Shown here piece by piece: positions 37,636 to 46,078 of a stretch of 64,000 bases of DNA; within the stretch, counting starts at the first letter, position 1; every line of letters starts with the position of its first letter. The notes below the pieces were generated by a model. The model had not been told where the DNA came from, did not search any database, and saw only the letters and a program-made list of their open reading frames with translations. The position numbers and the translations under genes were made by a program. The stretch is from UBA5336 sp964412785 (GTDB lineage: Bacteria > Pseudomonadota > Alphaproteobacteria > Caulobacterales > Hyphomonadaceae), in the NCBI GenBank assembly GCA_964412785.1, contig CAYPQD010000001.1, positions 1 to 64,000 on the forward strand. Direction: 5' to 3'.

Positions 37636-38111
37636 CCTGAACCCCCTCAATCCGACTGCCGTATCGTGCCCCGCCACCGCTGGCGGGAACGCCTTCCCTG
37701 CTTATCCTGCGGATGCGAAGCCCGTGAGTCCGTAGAATCCCGGGGGCGGGCGGTAAAACCACCGCGCCGCCGCCGGCAGGGCAAACTCGTTGGACCAATT
37801 GTCCAGCCATCATGTCCGTCGTGCCGCAGGGGGTACCCAGACCGTAACCCCGGCCGGAGCGCATCCGCCACCGGAATTCGATCAGCGACAGGATGGCAAT
37901 CGCGAGGAAAAACAGGATTGACGGTTGGACGGCAGGCAGGTCCAGCGCTCCTTGTCGTGTTGTGTTGGCTGGACGCTCGTCGCGCGGCATTTGCGCAAAC
38001 TGTCTGGCTCGGTGCGGAATGTGGCCAAGTGTTGCCGGCGCCGTGCGCCTGGCAAACAATGGTGACAAAACAGGCATGGATTGCCTGCACGGATGCGGTT
38101 AGCTTTTAGAA
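37636..38111. other. 476-bp gap with no credible gene
   Basis: This separates the divergent exbB operon and response regulator gene. The half nearest the response regulator is less GC-rich (CAAACAATGGTGACAAAACAGG near 38053) and probably holds its promoter. A minus-strand frame contains one hydrophobic helix (SILFFLAIAILSLIEF), but without a clear ribosome site or start I do not call it. Confidence 0.45.
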
Positions 38112-38837
38112 ATGGATAGAGGCCCCTGCGTTCTGGTCGTCGATGACGACGCCGACATTCTGAAACTCATGGAAGGCGTGCTCGCACGCAGCGGCATGAC
38201 GGCACTGACCGCGCGCTCGGCAGCGCAGGCCGACACCGCACTGGAAAGTTTCCCGGCCGACCTGATCGTCCTCGACCTTATGATGGAAGGCGAGGACGGG
38301 CTGTCATTCTGCCGGCGGCTACGCATGCGCTCCAACGTGCCGATCATCATGCTGACGGCGTTGGCAGAGGATGTCGACAGGATTGTCGGCCTCGAAATCG
38401 GTGCCGATGATTACCTGCCCAAGCCCTTCAATCCGCGCGAACTCGTGGCGCGCATCAAGTCGGTGCTCCGCCGGGCCCGCGAGCCTTCCCCCGAAAGGGA
38501 AAACGGGGGGAGCGATGGTTTCGCCTTCGGGCCGTTTCGTCTTCATCGGGAACAGATGTCGCTCGCCCATGAGGACGGCACGCCCGTGCACCTCACCTCT
38601 GGCGAGTTCGCGCTCCTCCTGGCGCTCGTCGAACGCGCCCCACGGGTGCTGTCGCGCGACCAGCTGCTCGATCTTTCCCGCGGCGCCGTGGCAAGTCCGT
38701 TCGACCGCAGCATCGACAGCCAGATCAGCCGCCTGCGCGGCAAGATCGAGACCGATCCCCGCTACCCGGAATACATAAAGACCGTGCGCAATCTCGGTTA
38801 TGCCTTCGCAGCGACCGTGACCCGGATAAACGCCTGA
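38112..38837 (+). CDS. OmpR/PhoB-family response regulator
   Basis: A 241-residue regulator. The receiver domain has VVDDDADI, the phospho-acceptor in LIVLDLMMEGEDGLS, and the switch Lys in DDYLPKPFNPREL. A winged-helix DNA-binding domain follows (LTSGEFALLLALVERAPRVLSRDQLL, SIDSQISRLRGKIE, VRNLGYAF). No histidine kinase gene follows. A reading frame starts in a TGATG overlap at the stop but shows no kinase motifs, so this is an orphan regulator here. Confidence 0.93.
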   Translation: MDRGPCVLVVDDDADILKLMEGVLARSGMTALTARSAAQADTALESFPADLIVLDLMMEGEDGLSFCRRLRMRSNVPIIMLTALAEDVDRIVGLEIGADDYLPKPFNPRELVARIKSVLRRAREPSPERENGGSDGFAFGPFRLHREQMSLAHEDGTPVHLTSGEFALLLALVERAPRVLSRDQLLDLSRGAVASPFDRSIDSQISRLRGKIETDPRYPEYIKTVRNLGYAFAATVTRINA

Positions 38838-39055
38838 TGGGCTGGCTGAGGCAGCTCGCATCCTCCATCGTCTTCAGGAACACGGCGTTCACTGACCTGC
38901 GCCCTTTGGCTTCCTTGATCAAAACGAGATCCCGCTGGTTGATACTCCGGGTGTTTTGTCTTGGCTGGCGCGCCGGGTGTGCAGCTGGATCTTTGTCTGC
39001 GTACGCTGGTACTGGTCGGTCATGCGAACGCTCATGCCAACCGGGAGAGCCTGCC

Positions 39056-39526
39056 ATGTTCCACCGCGCCTTCACCGCCGGCCTCCTCCTTGCCGCCGCC
39101 AGCGTCCCGGCCTTCGCCGAGGAGGCTGCCAAGCCGCTCGCCAACGGGGTGAGCCAAGCCGACTATGAGACCTTCATGGGCTGCTATGGCAACCTTGAAG
39201 GCGCGCTTGACCTGCTCGCCCGAGTAGGGCCGATGTCGAACAATCCCGACGGTTTCAGCGAGATGGAAGCGGGCGGACGGGCGCTTGTGTCGGCAAGTCT
39301 GGAACCGGTGGCCACGGCGCTCTCCGGCCCGCGCTACGGCCTCGACAGGCAGGCCGGCTCTGCGGCAGAGGCGGCGGCCCGCGCGCCCCATGACGTCCTA
39401 GCCGGCGCCGGATACGCAGAGCAGGTCGCCCACTTCAAGGCCCATGGTGAGATGACGGCGACTTGCCAGAGCACCATCGAACGCCTCGTTGCCGCGACCG
39501 GCGTCAACCAGGCGGCGGCCGAATAG
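39056..39526 (+). CDS. exported protein of unknown function
   Basis: A 156-residue protein with a signal peptide ending at AFA (residue 21). The mature part is helical with two cysteines (FMGCYGNLEGAL, TATCQSTIERLV) that could pair. The ATG at 39056 follows CGGGAGAG. An in-frame extension back to 38837 is considered unlikely to be translated. No family is recognised. Confidence 0.7.
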   Translation: MFHRAFTAGLLLAAASVPAFAEEAAKPLANGVSQADYETFMGCYGNLEGALDLLARVGPMSNNPDGFSEMEAGGRALVSASLEPVATALSGPRYGLDRQAGSAAEAAARAPHDVLAGAGYAEQVAHFKAHGEMTATCQSTIERLVAATGVNQAAAE

Positions 39527-39560
39527 GCCCTTCGCGGGCGCAATATGTTTTGCTGCCCGG

Positions 39561-39591
39561 AACAAAGAAAGGCCGCCCGGAACAGGCGGCC
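39561..39591 (-). terminator. rho-independent terminator of the 100-residue exported protein gene
   Basis: On the minus strand GGCCGCC-TGTTCCG-GGCGGCC is a 7-bp stem with 7-nt loop followed by TTTCTTTGTT. It lies 27 bp beyond the stop codon of the minus-strand gene at 39619. Confidence 0.75.
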
Positions 39592-39618
39592 TGAGGAGGA
39601 GTGAACTGAAAGTCCCGC

Positions 39619-39921
39619 TTAGCGTTTCGCGCTCTCATTGCACTCGGCGAGGTCTTCCTCGCTGAGAGCATCCGAGGCCGTGCCGAAGCCTGCCAGCGTG
39701 CCGATTTCCTTCGCGACCTTCTTGCAGGTGCGCACTGTCACCGTCTTGCGGCGCAGTTCGGCAATGCAGGTTTCGCCGTCGCAGGTCCACAGAGCCTTGT
39801 CAGCGATGAAATCTTCCTTCTTCTCGACCGGCTCGGCGAGGCTGGCGGTGAAGGTGGTGCTAGCCAGGGCCGGAGCAGCAATCGCGGCGAAGGCACAGGT
39901 GATGAGAGCGGAGCGGATCAT
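39619..39921 (-). CDS. exported 100-residue protein, CC_3452-like
   Basis: A small protein with a signal peptide (ALA at about residue 20) and four cysteines: TCDGETCIAELRRKTVTVRTC places three close together and AECNES a fourth. It resembles the small exported CC_3452-type family of Caulobacterales as I remember it; I cannot verify this. It ends at a clear terminator, so it is monocistronic. Confidence 0.68.
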   Translation of the reverse strand: MIRSALITCAFAAIAAPALASTTFTASLAEPVEKKEDFIADKALWTCDGETCIAELRRKTVTVRTCKKVAKEIGTLAGFGTASDALSEEDLAECNESAKR

Positions 39922-40013
39922 GTCGGAGGTCCTTGCATGGCGTATCTCACCGGGACTGTGTCTGCCCGGATCGCAATCAAGATATATCCGCTGAACGAAA
40001 TGTCCAGCGTTCA

Positions 40014-40028
40014 GTGAACATTGTTCAC
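40014..40028. promoter_or_regulatory. 15-bp palindrome between divergent genes, putative operator
   Basis: GTGAACATTGTTCAC is a perfect inverted repeat (arms of 6 around ATT). A second, wider inverted pair CTGAAC/GTTCAG (about 39991-40013) abuts it. It lies between the exported-protein gene and the acyl-CoA dehydrogenase gene. TetR-type regulators use sites of this shape; the regulator is not in the window. Confidence 0.5.
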
Positions 40029-40173
40029 AAATGTGTTGCAATGCGGAAGACGGGCGGGATCGCGGCGCTTTCCCCAGCGTCGCGCGTTGCCACGACCGCG
40101 CGCGCGGGTGCACATTGGAACAGAACAAGCCGCCACCATCGCGGGCAGGCGGCCAGAGAGGGAGGAGAAAGCG

Positions 40174-41469
40174 ATGGACTTCAACATTCCCCGGGAGATC
40201 GCCGATTATCTCGACGAACTCGACGCCTTCATCGAAGCGGAGATCCGCCCGCTCGAGCAGGCCAGCGACAATATCCGCTTCTTCGATCACCGTCGTGAAT
40301 GGGCGCGCACAGACTTCGACAATGGCGGCCTGCCGCGGCCGGAATGGGAGGCGCTCCTGAAGGAGGCCAAGCGCTGCGCCGACGCCGCCGGCCATTTCCG
40401 GTTCGCCCTGCCGAAGGAGTTCGGCGGCCAGGACGGCTCCAACCTCGCCATGGCGGTGATCCGCGAGCACCTCGCCCGCAAGGGGCTCGGCCTCCACAAC
40501 GACCTGCAGAACGAGCATTCCATCGTCGCCAATTTCCCGCAGATCCTGATGCTGCGCGACTTTGCCCGGCCCGACCAGACACACCTGATCGGCGAGGCCC
40601 TGGAGGGCAGATTCATCGCCACCTTCGGCCTGACCGAGCCAGAGCACGGCTCCGATGCCACCCACATGGAGACACGCGCCGTCCGCCAGACCCGCGACGG
40701 CCAGCCAGGCTGGCTCATCAATGGCGAGAAGATGTGGACCACCGGCATGCATGTGGCGACCCACATGATGTGCTTTGCCCGGACCTCCGGCGAGGATGGC
40801 GATGCGCGCGGCATCACCTGCCTGTTGGTGCCGGCCGACGCGACGGGCGTCAGGGTGGAGGAGTATCTCTGGACGTTCAACATGCCGACCGACCACCCGC
40901 GGGTGTCGCTCACCAATGTATGGGTGCCTGAAGACGCCGTGTTCGGACCTCCCGAAGGCGGCCTCGCACTCGCCCAGCACTTCGTCCACGAAAACCGAAT
41001 CCGCCAGGCCGCGAGTAGCGTCGGTGCCGCGCTCTACTGCATAGACGAAAGCATCGACTATGCCCGCAAGCGCGCCCCGTTCGGCAAGCCGCTGGCCACC
41101 AACCAGGCGATCCAGTGGCCGATCGTCGAACTGGCCACGGAGGCGGAGATGCTGCGCCTGCTGATCTTCAAGACGGCGTGGGAAATGGATCAGATGACCA
41201 AGCCGGAAGTGGCGGTGAAGCTGTCCGACAAGGTGTCCATGTGCAACTACCGGGCGAACCGGCTGTGCTGCGAGGCGGCCGACCGGGCAATGCAGATCCA
41301 TGGCGGGCTAGGCTATTCCCGCCACAAGCCGTTCGAGCACATCTACCGCCACCACCGCCGCTATCGCATCACCGAGGGGTCGGAGGAGATCCAGATGCGC
41401 AAGGTCGCCGGCCACCTGTTCGGCTTCATGGGCCCGCGCAAGGCCGAGTTCGCGAGGGCCGCCGAATAA
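40174..41469 (+). CDS. acyl-CoA dehydrogenase family protein
   Basis: A 431-residue acyl-CoA dehydrogenase-like FAD protein. Typical segments are TFGLTEPEHGSDATHMETRA, WLINGEKMWTTGMHVA, KRAPFGKPLATNQAIQWPIVE and MQIHGGLGYSRHKPFEHI. The C-terminal block HRRYRITEGSEEIQMRKVA carries the Glu-containing motif. Substrate unknown; relatives occur in steroid and branched-chain acyl breakdown. GGGAGGAGA precedes the ATG. It has its own operator-like palindrome and lies outside the LiuR-type block. Confidence 0.91.
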   Translation: MDFNIPREIADYLDELDAFIEAEIRPLEQASDNIRFFDHRREWARTDFDNGGLPRPEWEALLKEAKRCADAAGHFRFALPKEFGGQDGSNLAMAVIREHLARKGLGLHNDLQNEHSIVANFPQILMLRDFARPDQTHLIGEALEGRFIATFGLTEPEHGSDATHMETRAVRQTRDGQPGWLINGEKMWTTGMHVATHMMCFARTSGEDGDARGITCLLVPADATGVRVEEYLWTFNMPTDHPRVSLTNVWVPEDAVFGPPEGGLALAQHFVHENRIRQAASSVGAALYCIDESIDYARKRAPFGKPLATNQAIQWPIVELATEAEMLRLLIFKTAWEMDQMTKPEVAVKLSDKVSMCNYRANRLCCEAADRAMQIHGGLGYSRHKPFEHIYRHHRRYRITEGSEEIQMRKVAGHLFGFMGPRKAEFARAAE

Positions 41470-41622
41470 GCGCGGGCCATGCCAGGGGTGGCAGGACGGG
41501 GCCACACAGGCAGACATCGCTCCAGTCTGCATTGGCGCCCGATGGGGGCGGACAGGGCGGAGCCTGTCCAGCCGCCGCACCCGCGCCTGAGTCCGCCCCG
41601 GAGGAGCGGGGAGCGAGCCGTA

Positions 41623-41668
41623 ATACCAAGCTGAATGGATCGCAAAGACGCCCTAAACTCCCGGTCCT
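41623..41668 (+). repeat. dispersed intergenic repeat, copy 4 (divergent)
   Basis: Begins ATACCAAGCTGAATGGATCG and continues into ACGCCCTAA, the stretch shared with copy 3. It lacks the GATCCCTTGCAG hairpin arm of copies 1 and 2. The surrounding 41470-41739 intergenic region is otherwise without recognisable features. Confidence 0.6.
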
Positions 41669-41739
41669 TCGTTTCACTCCAGATCCTTGTTTTGCGCAAG
41701 TATTCGTTCGCAAATGTTTCCATTTGCTCCGAACTTGCT

Positions 41740-43710
41740 TTAACGCCCGCCGGCCCAGCAGGTCAGAGGTTTTTGCGCGGGCGGGGTGCAGCGGTCATAG
41801 CCGCCATTGGCCGCCGGCGCGGGCAGCCAGAAGGTGTCGGTTTTCCAGATGCAGTTGGGGTCGTTGCGCTGTCGCCAGCTCGGCCGGCTGCCGAAGACCG
41901 CATTGTTCCGGGGGTGCTGGAAGATGCTGCAATAGGCCTTCTCATCGCCATAATAGGCCTTGGCGATGCCGGTCAGCGTGAAGAAGCCGGAGTCCTCGAC
42001 CCGCAGCAGGCAGGGCGGCGCCCCCCGGTTAATGCAGTCCTCCATGCCTGAAAGCGCGTTGATGAGCACGGGTGGGTCGGGCTCGCTGGATGCGGGGTCC
42101 GGTTCAGGCGCCGAGGCGCGCACGGGCCGGGCGGCAAGGTTCTCGCCGAGCCTGCAAGGTGCGCCCGTTACTGCACCATCGGCGCTGATGCGGCAGGGCG
42201 TCAGTGCCGGCGCCGGCGCCGGGGGCGCTGCAATTCGGGTTTCCAGGCGGCAGGGCACACGGCCGACCGCGCCATCGGTGCCGACAGTGCAGGCTGACAG
42301 GGCGGGCGCCGGGTCAGGCCGCGCGGTCATGGCCGTTTCGAGGCGGCACGGCACCGCAGCCACGGCGCCGGACGGCGCAATCCGGCAGGCCTGCAGCGGG
42401 TCGGCGGCGACCGACACTGGCGCAGGCGCCGGTGGCGCGCCGGCAGGGCTTTCCGGCCAGACCTGGCGGGTCAGAGTGCACGGGATGGCATCGAAGGGCG
42501 CCGCGCCCGGCGTGCAGGCGCGGTAGGTTGTGGTCACATCCTCCGTGATGCGGCAGGGCGCCGACATCCGCCCGCCGGGCTCAGGCGTCTTGCAGGCGGC
42601 GAGTTGCGCCATGTCCCCGGACATTCGCGGCGGCGGGGCAGCTTCGGCGCGGAGCTGTGGCTGCTGCAGGTCGGCCGGCACGCCGATCCGGCAGGGCAAC
42701 GCAACGGGATTGCCATCGGCGTCGAAGCGGCAGGTTTGCGCTGCCTCTGCGACGAGACGCTCGCCGCCCCGCTCGCCGCCGGTGAGGCCGAGCGCGGTGG
42801 CGACGATGCCGGCGCCGACCAGACCGCCGAGCAGCAGAGCGGCGACGGCCGTGCCGGCGGGGTTTTCCGGCTCCGGCTGGGGCGGCGCGGCCGGGCGGAT
42901 GCGCCAGGCCCCCCAGTCGGTCGTCTCGCCGCCTTCAGGTGCAAGCTCCAGCGTGTCGGGTGCAATCAGGGCGTCGATTTCCGGCTTGGTGTAGCCGGCA
43001 GCGCGCATCACCGTGACGGCGGACGCCCGGTCGCCATGGAAGAGGGCGCGCGAGAGGTTGGGACGGGTCTCGCGCGAGGCCACGATGGCCGCCTCCTCAA
43101 GCAGGTCGTTGAAGGCGCGCGGGCGCTCGCTGACTGGGACAAGGCCCGTGTTCTGGCCGGCCTGGTCGACGCCGATCTCGGTCCACAGCGTCCCGGCGAG
43201 CCGGTCCAGCGCGTCGGAGACGGCTTGTTTCGCCGGCCCGAACGGCCAGAAGCCGGGCCGGCGGACGGATTTGGCGAGCCCGTCAATGGCGCGCCAGGTG
43301 GTCGGGGAAAAGCCGTCCATGGCGGCGCGGTCGCCCACCGTGGCGGCGACGACCGGGCGGCCGAGGGTGCGTGCGCGGATCAGGTCGGCCGGGGCATAGC
43401 CGCTGCGGGTGTAGGCCGAGGTCCAGACCGCGAGCGCCAGCCGGCTGGCATCGAGCGCCTGCAGCATGGTCTGGCTGAGCCCGCGCCCTGGGGCGAGGCC
43501 GCGCGCGTCGCGCCAGACGCTGAGGCCGCGCGCCTGCAGCGCCAGCACCAGGGCATCCACCACGTCGCGATCGGCCGCAGCATAGCTGACATAGATGTCA
43601 TACTCGCCAAGATCGTCCTCGATGAGGACACGCTCACCGGCCGGACCCTGCGACCGCAGCGGGTCTGTCTCGCTGCCCGACACTTCCGCCGGGGTCTCCG
43701 GATCACTCAC
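41740..43710 (-). CDS. TIR-domain transmembrane protein with Cys-pair repeats and LysM-like end
   Basis: A 656-residue protein starting at GTG 43710, with GGGAGAG 6 bp before it. Domains by residue: TIR-like (about 36-125: EYDIYVSYAAADRDVVDAL, GLSVWRDARGLAPGRGLSQ), a soluble linker, one membrane helix (286-309, GTAVAALLLGGLVGAGIVAT), six repeats of form C-x(9-13)-PC[RT] (about 327-525, for example CRIAPSGAVAAVPCRLE), and a C-terminal LysM-like segment (GFFTLTGIAKAYYGDEKAYC ... TFWLPAP). The usual TIR catalytic Glu aligns with Asp in YAPADL. The predicted topology is TIR in the cytoplasm and repeats in the periplasm. It is divergent from a large lipoprotein gene. Function unknown; envelope sensing is inferred. 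Confidence 0.82.
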   Translation of the reverse strand: MSDPETPAEVSGSETDPLRSQGPAGERVLIEDDLGEYDIYVSYAAADRDVVDALVLALQARGLSVWRDARGLAPGRGLSQTMLQALDASRLALAVWTSAYTRSGYAPADLIRARTLGRPVVAATVGDRAAMDGFSPTTWRAIDGLAKSVRRPGFWPFGPAKQAVSDALDRLAGTLWTEIGVDQAGQNTGLVPVSERPRAFNDLLEEAAIVASRETRPNLSRALFHGDRASAVTVMRAAGYTKPEIDALIAPDTLELAPEGGETTDWGAWRIRPAAPPQPEPENPAGTAVAALLLGGLVGAGIVATALGLTGGERGGERLVAEAAQTCRFDADGNPVALPCRIGVPADLQQPQLRAEAAPPPRMSGDMAQLAACKTPEPGGRMSAPCRITEDVTTTYRACTPGAAPFDAIPCTLTRQVWPESPAGAPPAPAPVSVAADPLQACRIAPSGAVAAVPCRLETAMTARPDPAPALSACTVGTDGAVGRVPCRLETRIAAPPAPAPALTPCRISADGAVTGAPCRLGENLAARPVRASAPEPDPASSEPDPPVLINALSGMEDCINRGAPPCLLRVEDSGFFTLTGIAKAYYGDEKAYCSIFQHPRNNAVFGSRPSWRQRNDPNCIWKTDTFWLPAPAANGGYDRCTPPAQKPLTCWAGGR

Positions 43711-43824
43711 GCCACGCTCTCCCAACCAAACTCGGGCGCTCTGTTAACACACTTTTTACAGGGTATCACGTCCGCCGCGAGCCGCGGCACGGAGATCCGT
43801 ATCCGCGATGTGAGCGTTGCGCAG

Positions 43825-43830
43825 TATAAT
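43825..43830 (+). promoter_or_regulatory. consensus -10-like hexamer TATAAT
   Basis: TATAAT stands out in this GC-rich stretch between divergent genes. No good -35 lies 17 bp upstream (TCCGCG is there). It could start transcription toward the lipoprotein gene about 300 bp downstream or toward the small reading frame at 43851. Confidence 0.35.
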
Positions 43831-43850
43831 TTTGCCCGCGCTGCTACCGC

Positions 43851-44000
43851 GTGAAGACCAATGGCCTGCCCTGCCGCTGCGAGACGGACACGCGGGGGCG
43901 GGCGGGCGCGAAGCGCTCCGGCGCAATCGTGCGCGAGGCCTGGTACTCCACTCCCGGCGACTGGGACCAGCCCCATGAGCGTGTCAGGACGGCCGACTGA
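43851..44000 (+). CDS. possible 49-residue small protein (weak call)
   Basis: A GTG-initiated frame begins 20 bp after the TATAAT hexamer, so it would be nearly leaderless. The product is basic at first (PCRCETDTRGRAGAKR) then has WYSTPGDWDQPHERV. There is no Shine-Dalgarno and no family match that I know. It may be a remnant. Listed because of the promoter-like element and because nothing else occupies this stretch. Confidence 0.25.
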   Translation: MKTNGLPCRCETDTRGRAGAKRSGAIVREAWYSTPGDWDQPHERVRTAD

Positions 44001-44132
44001 GCCCGGCCCTGCCCCCGGCTGGGGGCCTCGCCAAGCGCTCAAAAGCTGCTAACACTTCGGCAAGGCGTGCAACACGGGCGCCCGGTCATGGTCGCAAAAG
44101 GCTGGCCGGAGCGCAGCGCAGGGGAGTTGACG

Positions 44133-46052
44133 ATGGCGATGTCGCGACGGATCGGCGGACTGACGGCAGCGGGATTTGCGGGGCTGGCGGCCGTCGGCTG
44201 CGCCAGCGGGCCTGCGACGGTCCCGGCGCCTAATCCTGGCGGGACCGGCCCGGTGGTGACAACACCGGTCGGCTCGCTCGATATGCTGGTGGCCGAGGGG
44301 CTGACAACCGCGGTCTTCGATATCGGCGAGACCACCCGCTACAATCTCTCAAGCCAGGACCAGGCCGACACGGAGGTCACCGGCGAGAAGCTCTATGGCT
44401 ATGTTCATGTGAAGCTCGAGGGCATTTCCACGGGCCAAGCCTGCCCGAGCTCGGGCTTCCTTGGCAAGATGCGCTCCTTCCTCGTGCGCGAGGCCGGTTC
44501 CGGCGGGGTCAACCTCGTGGTGCGGCCAGAGGGCGTCGACTATGGCTCCGGGCTGACATCCGGTGAGGTGCCGCTGATCAACATGCCACTGTTCGTCATG
44601 ACCTTTGACGAGGCGAACAACAATCTCTGCGAGCTGACGGTGAACACGGGCAATCTCAACTCGCCCTATTTCCCGATCGCCTTTGCCGGCAAGCAGGTCA
44701 CGATGGAGCTGCTCGTCTGGGAATCGAAGACCCGCCAGACGAGCCTCGCGCGCGAGATCAGCGAGTTCGGCACGCTGGCCGGCAACAATCTGCTGGCCGG
44801 CCTCGCGGCTGGGCGGATCGACGCTTTCACCAACAACCTGATGTCGCGGTTCAACGTCAGCGACTCAGAGACCTTCATCCGCACCTATCAGTATGATCTC
44901 CGGCCGGACGCGTACGGCATGCGGGTGCAGCTGACCGACGGGGCGGTGAGCGACGGGGTGCTGAGCGTGGAGCTCGGCACCCGCGCCACGCTGCACAACA
45001 CCGCCGCCCATCGCCAGCCGCCCATGGCCGCGCCGCCCTCGCCGGGAACCATCCTGTCGATGCGTCTCGGCGCGGCGGGCGAGACGCTGCGCGACCTTGC
45101 CAATGCCGCTGTCGGCAACGCTACGACACTGAATTATCGCGGCTATCAGGAGACGACCGAGCGCAGCCAGTTCCTGCGCGGCTGCAAGGCGATCACCCAG
45201 GCCCTCGACGAGAGCGGGCTCAACCGCTGGGACCGGGCGCTGGCGGGCTATGCCTTCTACGAGGACAAGTTCAACAAGTCGGAGCTGGATTTCACCGAAT
45301 GCTATTCCAGCGTGATGATCGCCGACATTGAGGCGCTCGGCGGGCCACGCATCAAGCCGCCCGGGCCTGACCTTGCCGAGGCGCAGGTGATGGAGATCGG
45401 CTGCGACCTGTTCATGATCGTGCCGGGACAGCCGCCCCAGAAGGTTGGCCGGTCTGACAAGCCGGAATGCCAGCAATCGGTGTTCCCGACCTCGGCGCAG
45501 ATGAAATCCATGCTGCTCGGCCACATCACGCCGATGCTGAAGGCTGTCGCCATGAGCGATGTGCGTCTTCATGCCGACGAGGTGCTGGGCTCGCAGACAT
45601 CCTACCAGGATGCAGGCGGGCTGCTGTTTGCCGAGGCCAGTTCGGGCGGCGCGGAAGGTCCCGCGCCGGCGCTCGACTATGGCACCGTGCTGGCGAGCCG
45701 GCGCGTGCTGGAGAGTTTCGGTTGCTTCCAGCTGTTCGATGCCAGGCCCGAAACCGAGGCGACCCATGATGACCGGCCGCGCTTCGAGGCGCTGGGACGG
45801 GTGGGTGAGACCGGCACCGATGTCTGGGTGCGCGGCTATTTTGACGCCGTCGATCCGGGCACCCAGCTCGCCCGCCTGTGGAAGCTGGAGGTGTTTGACC
45901 ACCTGACTGAGCTGGCGAAGCGTCGCTTTTCCGAACAGTTTCCGTCCGGGTGTGGCACCGGCGAACCGCTCTACCGCTCGAACCTGGTGTTCGGCGCGCG
46001 CCAGGCCGGCGGGGGCAGCATCCTCGCCGATAGCGGAAGCGACGCGGGCTGA
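44133..46052 (+). CDS. large lipoprotein, divergent partner of the TIR protein
   Basis: A 639-residue protein with a lipobox (LAAVGC, about residue 23). No membrane helix follows. The mature part has several spaced cysteines (TGQACPSS, NNNLCEL, LRGCKAITQ, FTECYSS, IGCDLFM) and beta/alpha-like content without a family I can name. GGGGAG sits 6 bp before the ATG at 44133. With the divergent TIR protein it would form an envelope pair, a lipoprotein on one side and a membrane-spanning signalling protein on the other. No enzymatic motif is seen. Confidence 0.78.
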   Translation: MAMSRRIGGLTAAGFAGLAAVGCASGPATVPAPNPGGTGPVVTTPVGSLDMLVAEGLTTAVFDIGETTRYNLSSQDQADTEVTGEKLYGYVHVKLEGISTGQACPSSGFLGKMRSFLVREAGSGGVNLVVRPEGVDYGSGLTSGEVPLINMPLFVMTFDEANNNLCELTVNTGNLNSPYFPIAFAGKQVTMELLVWESKTRQTSLAREISEFGTLAGNNLLAGLAAGRIDAFTNNLMSRFNVSDSETFIRTYQYDLRPDAYGMRVQLTDGAVSDGVLSVELGTRATLHNTAAHRQPPMAAPPSPGTILSMRLGAAGETLRDLANAAVGNATTLNYRGYQETTERSQFLRGCKAITQALDESGLNRWDRALAGYAFYEDKFNKSELDFTECYSSVMIADIEALGGPRIKPPGPDLAEAQVMEIGCDLFMIVPGQPPQKVGRSDKPECQQSVFPTSAQMKSMLLGHITPMLKAVAMSDVRLHADEVLGSQTSYQDAGGLLFAEASSGGAEGPAPALDYGTVLASRRVLESFGCFQLFDARPETEATHDDRPRFEALGRVGETGTDVWVRGYFDAVDPGTQLARLWKLEVFDHLTELAKRRFSEQFPSGCGTGEPLYRSNLVFGARQAGGGSILADSGSDAG

Positions 46053-46078
46053 TCGTCGCAAGGGGGACTCGCGCCCGG

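Noticed and set aside
37457..38077. A small membrane protein with helix SILFFLAIAILSLIEF in the exbB-response regulator gap
   Set aside because: No ribosome site or clear start; the frame runs into exbB antisense-like sequence. Kept only as a note.
36181..38109. A 642-codon plus-strand frame opposite exbB and the gap before the response regulator
   Set aside because: Its repeated HRLAG-type pattern is just the antisense of the ExbB repeats.
38837..39055. An N-terminal extension of the exported protein at 39056, or a kinase remnant
   Set aside because: The signal peptide fits only with the start at 39056, and no kinase motif is present.
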